This document shows, in pieces, positions 57,953 to 64,000 of a DNA stretch of 64,000 nt. Origin of the DNA: Oerskovia enterophila (GTDB taxonomy: Bacteria > Actinomycetota > Actinomycetes > Actinomycetales > Cellulomonadaceae); the NCBI RefSeq assembly GCF_001692445.1, contig NZ_MAQA01000020.1, forward strand, positions 1 to 64,000. Reading direction: 5' to 3'. The position numbers and the translations under genes were made by a program. The notes beneath the pieces were generated by a model. That model saw only the letters and a program-made list of their open reading frames with translations. It was not told where the DNA came from and did not search any database. Positions within the stretch are counted from its first letter, which is position 1; every line of letters begins with the position of its first letter.

Positions 57953-60235
57953 TCAGGCTCCGGCGCCGTTAGCCATCGCGAGGAGCTGGTCGACCTGCTC
58001 GGGGCCGAGGCTGTCGCCCGCGATCATGCCGATGCGCCCGATCGGGAACGAGCCCATCATCTTCGCCATGTCGACGCCCTCGGGCATGATCGACGCGGCA
58101 CCCTCCATGGCCGAGGCCATCTGCGCCATGGCCTGCTGCACGATCGGCCCCGCGACCGGGTGCGCGAAGACCTCGGCCAGCGAGGACTCGCGCGTGAGCG
58201 GCAGGACGAGCGTGTCGCCGACCACCTCGACGGTCGTGGACGAGCGCAGGTCGCGGCTCGACGCCGCGACGTCGACCGTGTACTCGCCGCCCTCGACCAC
58301 CCAGCGGTCCGTGCGGACGTGCCAGTACGCGAGGTCGGCACGACGGACCGTGAGGACGACCTCACGGCTCTCGCCCGCCTCGAGCTCGACCAGCGCGAAC
58401 GCCTTGAGCTCGCGCTCGGGACGCTGCACGTCCGCCGAGGCCAGCCCCGTGTAGACCTGCACGACCTCGCGGCCCGCGCGGTCCCCCGTGTTGGTCACAA
58501 TGACGCGCACCTCGACGTCGCCGTCGGCGCCCACGGAAGCCGCCGCGTCCCCGTACCCGAACGTCGTGTAGGACAGGCCGTGCCCGAACGGGAAGGTCAC
58601 CTCGATCTTGCGCGCGTCGTACCAGCGGTAGCCGACGAACAGGCCCTCGCCGTAGCGGACGTGACCGTCCTCGCCGGGGAAGTTGAGGAACGCCGGGCTG
58701 TCCTCCAGGCGCACCGGGATCGTCTCGGTGAGCTTGGCCGACGGGTTGACGTCGCCGCAGAGCACGTCGGCGATCGCGCCGCCCCCGGCCTGGCCGAGCA
58801 GCCAGCCCTCGAGGATCGCCGAGACGTCGTCCGCGAACGGGAGTGCGACGACGCTGCCGTTGGACAGGACGACCACGGTGTCGGGGTTGACCTCGAGCAC
58901 CGCGTCGAGGAGCTCGAGCTGCACGGCCGGCAGGTCGATGTGCTCGCGGTCGTAGCCCTCGGACTCTGCGGCCGCCGGCAGGCCGAGGAAGACCACGGCG
59001 ACGTCGTTCTCCGCCGCGAGGGCGACGGCCTCGGCCCGCAGCGCTGCCGCGTCACCCGAGCCGTCGAGCGTGAAGCCCTGCGCCTGGGAGACGAGGTCCT
59101 CACCGACCTTGATCGCGACCTCGCGGGCCACCGAGTCGATCCGGGTCGGGTTGATCATCGAGGACCCGGCCCCCTGGTACCGGGGCTGGTCGACGAAGGC
59201 CCCGATGAGTGCCACCGAGCGCTCCGCCCGGAGCGGGAGCAGTCCCCCGTCGTTCTTCAGCAGGACGATCGACCGCCCGGCCACCTCCCGCGCGAGCGCG
59301 TGGTGCGCGTCGACGTCCAGCGGGCCGGCGACGCGCGGCGTGCCCTGCCAGCGCGTCGCGAGGTGCGCGACCCGCGCGGCCGAGGCGTCCACGACGCTCT
59401 CGTCGAGCGAGCCGGCGCGCACCGCGTCGACGATCTGCGCGTCGGTCGCTCCGCCCGAGGACGGCATCTCCAGGTCCAGGCCCGCCGCGAGCGCCGAGAC
59501 CCTGTCGTTGACCGCGCCCCAGTCCGAGACCACGAGCCCCTCGAATCCCCACTCGTCGCGCAGCACCCGGGTCAGCAGGAACGGGTCCTCGGACGCGAAG
59601 ACGCCGTTGACGCGGTTGTAGGAGCACATCACGGTGTACGGCTGGGCGTCCTCGACCACGCGCTGGAAGCCTCGCAGGTAGATCTCGCGCAGCGGACGCG
59701 GGTCGACGTCGCTCGACGAGCGCATGCGGTCGTGCTCCTGGTTGTTGGCCGCGAAGTGCTTGAGCGACGTGCCGACCCCCGTCGACTGCGTGCCCCGCAC
59801 GAGTGCGGCGGCCATCACGCCGGAGACGATCGGGTCCTCCGAGAAGTACTCGAAGTTTCGGCCGCACAGCGGCGAGCGCTTGATGTTGACGCCCGGGCCG
59901 AGGATGACCGCGACGTCCTCGATCGAGGACTCCACGCCCAGCGCCTCGCCGACGCGGTGCGCGAGCGCGGTGTCCCACGACGAACCGAGCCCCACCGCGG
60001 GCGGGAAGCACGTCGCCGGGACGCTGTCGCCGATCCCGAGGTGGTCGGCGCTGCCGCGCTGCTTGCGCAGGCCGTGCGGGCCGTCGGTGAGCATGACGGA
60101 CGGGATGCCCGCACGCTCGACCCCCTTGGTCCACCAGAAGCTCGCGCCGCTGGTCAGCGACGCCTTCTCCTCGAGCGTCAGGTCGGCGACGGACGCCGTC
60201 GCTGCCCCCTGGTTGGTGATGTCGATGTCGGTCAT
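57953..60235 (-). CDS. Glycoside hydrolase family 3 beta-glucosidase/xylosidase-like
   Basis: A 760-aa GH3 enzyme, expected to release terminal beta-linked sugars. The N-terminal barrel has MLTDGPHGLRKQ, GPGVNIKRSPLCGRNFEYFSEDP, GTSLKHFAANNQEHDR and the nucleophile Asp238 in GLVVSDWGAVNDR. The second alpha/beta domain holds SIVLLKNDGGLLPL and LPAAAESEGYDREHIDLP; a fibronectin-III-like domain follows (TNTGDRAGREVVQVYTG). About 75 C-terminal helical residues are extra. No signal peptide is seen, so it should act in the cytosol on imported oligosaccharides or glucosides. ATG 60235 has AAGGA upstream. It follows MFS-PAP2 by 28 bp. Confidence 0.92.
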   Translation of the reverse strand: MTDIDITNQGAATASVADLTLEEKASLTSGASFWWTKGVERAGIPSVMLTDGPHGLRKQRGSADHLGIGDSVPATCFPPAVGLGSSWDTALAHRVGEALGVESSIEDVAVILGPGVNIKRSPLCGRNFEYFSEDPIVSGVMAAALVRGTQSTGVGTSLKHFAANNQEHDRMRSSSDVDPRPLREIYLRGFQRVVEDAQPYTVMCSYNRVNGVFASEDPFLLTRVLRDEWGFEGLVVSDWGAVNDRVSALAAGLDLEMPSSGGATDAQIVDAVRAGSLDESVVDASAARVAHLATRWQGTPRVAGPLDVDAHHALAREVAGRSIVLLKNDGGLLPLRAERSVALIGAFVDQPRYQGAGSSMINPTRIDSVAREVAIKVGEDLVSQAQGFTLDGSGDAAALRAEAVALAAENDVAVVFLGLPAAAESEGYDREHIDLPAVQLELLDAVLEVNPDTVVVLSNGSVVALPFADDVSAILEGWLLGQAGGGAIADVLCGDVNPSAKLTETIPVRLEDSPAFLNFPGEDGHVRYGEGLFVGYRWYDARKIEVTFPFGHGLSYTTFGYGDAAASVGADGDVEVRVIVTNTGDRAGREVVQVYTGLASADVQRPERELKAFALVELEAGESREVVLTVRRADLAYWHVRTDRWVVEGGEYTVDVAASSRDLRSSTTVEVVGDTLVLPLTRESSLAEVFAHPVAGPIVQQAMAQMASAMEGAASIMPEGVDMAKMMGSFPIGRIGMIAGDSLGPEQVDQLLAMANGAGA

Positions 60236-60263
60236 GTGCTCGTCCTTGTCTCTCGATCGCGGT

Positions 60264-61046
60264 TCAGGCTGGGGAGGGCTGGTGGCGGCGCCCGAGGTGG
60301 CAGAACCACACGGGGCGCCCGTGGTCGCGCTGGATCAGGGGCCAGAACGCCCACCACATCAGGAGTGCGCCGGCGATGCCCGCGACGAGTCCGAAGACCG
60401 TGTCGGAGAGCCAGTGCGCGTTGATGAGCGTGCGCTGCCACACCATGCCGAGCAGGATCAGGCCGCCGACGGTCCACCAGAGCGTGCGCGCGGTGCGCCG
60501 CGTGGCCGGGATCAGGGCCGCGATGCCGACGACGAGCGCGCCGGCCATGACGGCGTGCCCCGAGGGGAACGACCCGTGGTCGACCCGGAACAGCGGCCCG
60601 AACAGCCCGAGCGTCTCGTCGACGGCGGGACGCGGGCGGTCCACGAGGTTCTTCATCCCCTGGGAGAAGAGCCCCGGGCCGACCAGCGTGACCGTGAGGA
60701 AGAAGAGCCCGGAGCGCCAGCGCCCGACGATCGCGAGCACCGCGGGGACCAGGACGACCCCCACGAGCGCGCCCGGGCCTTCTCCCAGGTGCTGGAAGAA
60801 CATCGGGACGGCCGATGTGTGGATGCTCCCGTCCGCGGACACGCCGACGAGCGCACGCCACCAGTCGTCGAGCGGCTGCGTGAAGGGCGCCGCCGGGTTC
60901 AGCCCGACGAGCAGACCCATGAGCGCGAACGCGGCGACCAGGCCCAGCGACCAGGCCAGCATCGCCCGCGGGCGACGCGTCCGTGGTGCGGGGACGACGG
61001 CGTCGGTCGCCTCCTGCGGCTGCGGCAGCGACGTGTCGGCGACCAT
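60264..61046 (-). CDS. PAP2-family membrane phosphatase
   Basis: This 260-aa integral membrane protein has about six TM segments and the three PAP2 motifs: KNLVDRPRP, FRVDHGSFPSGHAVMAG and RTLINAHWLSDTVFG. The family includes phosphatidate and undecaprenyl-diphosphate phosphatases. Its ATG shares one base with the MFS stop (TGATG), so translation is coupled to a sugar-type transporter, an unexpected partner. Whether it acts on lipids or on a sugar phosphate is unknown. Confidence 0.88.
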   Translation of the reverse strand: MVADTSLPQPQEATDAVVPAPRTRRPRAMLAWSLGLVAAFALMGLLVGLNPAAPFTQPLDDWWRALVGVSADGSIHTSAVPMFFQHLGEGPGALVGVVLVPAVLAIVGRWRSGLFFLTVTLVGPGLFSQGMKNLVDRPRPAVDETLGLFGPLFRVDHGSFPSGHAVMAGALVVGIAALIPATRRTARTLWWTVGGLILLGMVWQRTLINAHWLSDTVFGLVAGIAGALLMWWAFWPLIQRDHGRPVWFCHLGRRHQPSPA

Positions 61047-62404
61047 CAGCGCACCGCCTTGATCGGCCAGACCGCGCAGGCGCCGAGAATGCTCAGGACG
61101 ATCCCGACCGGGAACAGCGCGATGTACCCGCCGAAGCTCAGGATGATCATGCCGGCGAACGCAGGGGCGAGCGTCTGCGGCAGGGTCGCGGCGATGTTGA
61201 CGACGCCGAGGTCCTTCGCGAACGACTTCGCCGACGGCAGCACCTCGCTCATGAGCGCCGTGTCGACGGCCTGGAACATGCCGAAGCCGAGGCCCGAGAC
61301 GAACGTGAAGACGGCCCAGCCCGCGAAGCTCGGCACGAACGTGGGGATGAGGAGGGCCAGGCCGACGAGCGCCGACGAGAGGAAGACGAACACCTTGCGG
61401 CGCTGGAACCGGTCGGACAGCGGTCCGGAGACGAGCGTCGCGACGAGCACGCCCGCGAGGCTGATGACGCTGAACAACGGCACGGCGGCGACCGCCCCGG
61501 CCTGACCGAGACCGATGTAGTCCTGCAGGATGAACAGCTGGTAGCCGGTCACGGCGAAGTACCCCGTGTACAGGAGCAGGCGTCCGGTGAAGGCCCAGAA
61601 GAAGTCGGGGTGCTTGCGCGGGCTGACCCAGAAGGTGCGCAGGAACTCGCCGATGTCGAACGGCTCCTTGGCCAGGTCCTTGCTGGAGTGGTCGGGGTTG
61701 AACACGACGAACAGGGTCAGCACGATCAGGGTGAAGCCCGCGAAGACCAGGTAGCCGAGCTGGATCGAGTCCGCGAACTGCGCACCCAGGATCGATCCGC
61801 CGAGGGCTCCGAGCATCAGCCCCAGCCCGGAGAGCGCGGCAAAGGTGCCGCGCAAGGTACGGGGGACGCGGTCCGGCATGATCGCGCTGAGGGGGCCTTG
61901 CGCGAAGTTGTAGGCGATCTGGACGATCATCCAGCCGATGACGATGCCGACGAGCGAGCTCGCGAAGCCCATGGCCAGCAGGCCGAGGCCACCGACGAGG
62001 GCACCGAGGACGAGCCACGGGGCGCGCCTGCCGAACCTGCTGCGCGTGCGGTCCGAGATCTGACCCGCGACGGGCTGCGCGAGCAGTGCGGCCAGGGCGC
62101 CGAACGTCCCGACCACGGCCAGGTTCGCGACCTTGTCCTCCTCACCCAGGAGCTGCACCTGGAGAGGCATCAGGAGTCCGCCCACGGCGCCCCAGATCAT
62201 GAAGACCGAGAAGTTGGCCGGGACGATCCACCCGAGCAGGCGTCGAGGGGTGCCCCGGACGAGCGGGGGCGGGTCGTCCTGGCCGGACGCCTCCTCGATG
62301 AACTCCTCGGCGGCAGCGGACGTGTCGACAGCGAACGCCGGCGCGGGGGTGGGCGTCGGGGCCGAGACCGGAGCGGTGGATGGGGAATCGGACGGCAGTG
62401 TCAT
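61046..62404 (-). CDS. MFS transporter, probable sugar/glycoside importer
   Basis: A 452-aa major facilitator with 12 hydrophobic segments after a polar 55-residue N-tail. Motif A is visible twice (GQISDRTRSRFGRRAPW and GPLSDRFQRRKVF), and the pattern resembles the SLC45/GPH-like sugar transporters (VPANFSVFMIWGAVGGLLMPLQ near the N-terminus). Its operon with a GH3 enzyme suggests import of a disaccharide or glucoside. ATG 62404 with AAGGA upstream is chosen. The promoter overlaps the TetR promoter on the other strand. Confidence 0.82.
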   Translation of the reverse strand: MTLPSDSPSTAPVSAPTPTPAPAFAVDTSAAAEEFIEEASGQDDPPPLVRGTPRRLLGWIVPANFSVFMIWGAVGGLLMPLQVQLLGEEDKVANLAVVGTFGALAALLAQPVAGQISDRTRSRFGRRAPWLVLGALVGGLGLLAMGFASSLVGIVIGWMIVQIAYNFAQGPLSAIMPDRVPRTLRGTFAALSGLGLMLGALGGSILGAQFADSIQLGYLVFAGFTLIVLTLFVVFNPDHSSKDLAKEPFDIGEFLRTFWVSPRKHPDFFWAFTGRLLLYTGYFAVTGYQLFILQDYIGLGQAGAVAAVPLFSVISLAGVLVATLVSGPLSDRFQRRKVFVFLSSALVGLALLIPTFVPSFAGWAVFTFVSGLGFGMFQAVDTALMSEVLPSAKSFAKDLGVVNIAATLPQTLAPAFAGMIILSFGGYIALFPVGIVLSILGACAVWPIKAVR

Positions 62405-62450
62405 GGCGGATCCTTCGTCGGACAGGCGCTCATCCTTGAGCGTCGCCAAA

Positions 62451-62503
62451 ACAGTATGGCACTCGGTATTGAAGTGCAAGGGTCTCCGGTCTAGGGTCGA
62501 CGC
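62451..62503. promoter_or_regulatory. Back-to-back divergent promoters sharing one operator (TetR/MFS)
   Basis: Plus strand: TTGAAG (62469-62474), 17 bp, TAGGGT (62492-62497), then 6 nt to the TetR ATG (leaderless). Minus strand: TTGCAC (62479-62474), 17 bp, TACTGT (62456-62451), toward the MFS gene. The two -35 boxes abut at 62474. An inverted repeat TGGCACT (62457-62463) and AGTGCAA (62473-62479), six of seven matching with 9-bp spacing, lies over both -35 boxes. One bound repressor would shut both directions. Confidence 0.65.
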
Positions 62504-63106
62504 ATGGCACAGCGAGGTTCATACGCGAAGGGCATCGCCAAGCGGGAGGAGATCCTCTCGACGGCGCTCGAGGTCATCGCCCGCGAGGGATACCGGGGGG
62601 CATCGGTCAAGGAGCTCGCCGACGCGGCCGGCCTCAGCCAGGCGGGTCTGCTGCACTACTTCGACAGCAAGGACGAGCTGTTCACCGCGATCCTGCGCAA
62701 GCGCGACGAGCTCGATCTGGAGACCTACCGCACGGAGTCCAGGCTCGACCCCTTCCGGGTGTTCCTGCAGGTCATGCGGCACAACGCCGAGGTCCCCGGG
62801 CTCGTCGAGCTGTACACGCGCCTCAACGCCGAGGCGAGCGACCACGCGCACCCGGCCCACGCCTTCTTCGCCGAGCGCCGGGCGGGCATGCAGGCGATGT
62901 TCACGGGACTCGTCGAGGAGGGCAAGCTCGCCGGGCAGTACCCCACCGACGTCGACACGGCCTCGCTGGGCCTCGTCATCACCGCCGTCGCCGACGGCCT
63001 GCAGACCCTCTGGCTGCAGGACCCCACCATCGACATGGCCTCCGAGATCGAGCGGCTGCTCGTGTCCCTCGGGGTCTTCCCCTCCGAACGGAGCACCACC
63101 GCATGA
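62504..63106 (+). CDS. TetR-family regulator of the glycoside/ester locus
   Basis: A 200-aa TetR protein with the binding domain KREEILSTALEVIAREGYRGASVKELADAAGLSQAGLLHYFDSKDELFTAIL (recognition helix GLSQAGLLHYF) and a helical C-domain. It is translationally coupled to the carboxylesterase gene (ATGA overlap at 63103-63106). The shared operator with the MFS-PAP2-GH3 operon suggests it represses all five genes until a substrate or product binds. The ATG at 62504 is at the expected transcription start. Confidence 0.9.
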   Translation: MAQRGSYAKGIAKREEILSTALEVIAREGYRGASVKELADAAGLSQAGLLHYFDSKDELFTAILRKRDELDLETYRTESRLDPFRVFLQVMRHNAEVPGLVELYTRLNAEASDHAHPAHAFFAERRAGMQAMFTGLVEEGKLAGQYPTDVDTASLGLVITAVADGLQTLWLQDPTIDMASEIERLLVSLGVFPSERSTTA

Positions 63107-64000
63107 GCACCCCCGAGACCGTCACCGAGTCGGTCGACCCCACCCTGGAACGCCCCGTCGTCACGATCGACTCGGGCCAGGTCCGTGGGATCTGGCGCGA
63201 GGGGTCCGCGGCCTTCCTCGGCGTCCCCTTCGCCGAGGCCCCCGTCGGGCCCCTCCGGTTCGAGGCGCCCGTGCCCGTCGCTCCCTGGGACGGGGTCCGC
63301 GACGCCGCGGAGCTCGGCCCGACCCCGCAGCGCAAGCAGCTCGCCGAGATCACGCTGATCCCCGAGCCCTCGATCCCCGGCGACTCGACCCTCAACGTCA
63401 ACGTCTACACGCCCTCACCCGGTGCGCCCGACGCCGCCCTGCCCGTTCTCGTCTACATCCACGGCGGCGGCTACACGGCCGGCTCGCCGGCGAGCCCCTG
63501 GTACGACGGGCGCGCGTTCAACCGCGACGGCGTCGTGACCGTGTCGATCTCCTACCGGCTCGGCTTCGACGGGTTCGGGTACATCGAGGGCGCGCCGTCC
63601 AACCGTGGCGTGCGCGACTGGCTGCTCGCCCTGGACTGGGTGCAGCGCAACGTCGCGGCGTTCGGCGGCGATCCCGCGCGCGTCACGATCGCCGGCCAGT
63701 CGGCGGGCGGCGGCGCGGTGCTGACGCTGCTCGGCATGCCGGCCGCACAGCACCTGTTCCGGTCGGTGTGGTGCCTCTCGGGCGCCGTCGCCGACGTGAC
63801 CGAGGCCCGGGCGAGGACGTTCGCCGAGACCCTCGCGCGTCTTGCCGGGGTCGAGGCGACGCGGGACGGGTTCGCGTCCCTGCCGGAGACCCGCGTCCTG
63901 GAGCTGCAGGACGCGGCGACCAACCCGGACGACCTCGACCCGATGGCAGGCGTCGCCGCGATGCTCCAGGACGGACTGCCCTGGGGTCCGATGATCGACG
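63103..64000 (+). CDS. Type-B carboxylesterase (partial, C-terminus beyond window)
   Basis: The frame starts with ATG 63103 and stays open to the window end (299 codons). It is an alpha/beta hydrolase of the carboxylesterase B/para-nitrobenzyl esterase type: FLGVPFAEAPVGPLRF, the oxyanion hole YIHGGGYTAGS, SYRLGFDGFG and the nucleophile Ser200 in IAGQSAGGGAVLTLLGMPAAQHLF. The acid and His of the triad lie outside the window. No signal peptide is visible, so it is probably cytosolic. It may cleave ester groups from the compound whose sugar part is handled by the GH3 enzyme. Confidence 0.9.
   Translation, partial: MSTPETVTESVDPTLERPVVTIDSGQVRGIWREGSAAFLGVPFAEAPVGPLRFEAPVPVAPWDGVRDAAELGPTPQRKQLAEITLIPEPSIPGDSTLNVNVYTPSPGAPDAALPVLVYIHGGGYTAGSPASPWYDGRAFNRDGVVTVSISYRLGFDGFGYIEGAPSNRGVRDWLLALDWVQRNVAAFGGDPARVTIAGQSAGGGAVLTLLGMPAAQHLFRSVWCLSGAVADVTEARARTFAETLARLAGVEATRDGFASLPETRVLELQDAATNPDDLDPMAGVAAMLQDGLPWGPMID

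Overview
The window is very G+C-rich, chromosomal DNA of a high-GC Gram-positive bacterium. Gene order, PTS-type dihydroxyacetone kinase, GH3 enzyme and actinobacterial-style promoters (TAnnnT -10 boxes a few bases before start codons) suggest an actinobacterium of the order Micrococcales, possibly near Cellulomonas, Cellulosimicrobium or a relative. That placement is inference; no rRNA or other marker for it lies in the window. I see no tRNA, rRNA, CRISPR array, transposase or phage gene.

Layout. (1) 1-2132: accessory pair of a TetR regulator (cut by the window edge) and a divergent DHA2-type MFS exporter around a perfect inverted repeat. (2) About 2.2-47.4 kb: a long conserved core block, almost wholly on the minus strand. 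In transcription order from high to low coordinates it holds DUF4233-ndk, smc, a small membrane protein, ftsY, amt-glnK-glnD-ffh, an amidohydrolase, rpsP-khpA-rimM-trmD, rplS, lepB-rnhB-DUF2469, yraN-comM-dprA-xerC, rpsB-tsf, pyrH-frr-cdsA, rlmN-DivIVA-like-dxr-rseP-ispG-GNAT, proS, rimP-nusA-ylxR and infB-rbfA. Only three core-block genes are on the plus strand: a DUF4439 lipoprotein, an Fpg/Nei glycosylase and an M23-family protein. (3) 47.4-52.6 kb: TetR-MFS exporter plus dhaKLM, placed between DUF4233 and folC, which are usually neighbours in actinobacteria. (4) 52.7-57.8 kb: folC-ileS with a T-box leader in front of ileS. (5) 57.8-64 kb: a carbohydrate and ester utilisation locus, with MFS-PAP2-GH3 divergent from TetR-carboxylesterase.

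How the genes work together. The core block covers translation (IF2, RbfA, NusA, RimP, RimM, TrmD, RlmN, S2, EF-Ts, S16, L19, RRF, ProRS, IleRS), protein export (Ffh, FtsY, signal peptidase I), MEP isoprenoid synthesis (Dxr, IspG), phospholipid synthesis (CdsA), UMP kinase and NDK, nitrogen sensing (Amt-GlnK-GlnD), chromosome dynamics (SMC, Xer) and DNA processing (ComM, DprA, RNase HII). Many genes overlap by 1-8 bp, and strong GC hairpins separate sub-operons.

Regulation visible in the sequence: the ileS T-box; three TetR promoter/operator regions where inverted repeats overlap -35/-10 elements; and several probable leaderless promoters (TetR at 475, proS, smc, DUF4233, the gene at 42461, TetR at 49855, TetR at 62504). 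The most notable departures from the expected core layout are the 5-kb dha/efflux block inside the folC-DUF4233-ndk cluster, a GlnD with no C-terminal ACT domains, and a phosphatase inside the GH3 operon. I found no clearly novel defence or mobile system; most of the window is ordinary core genome.
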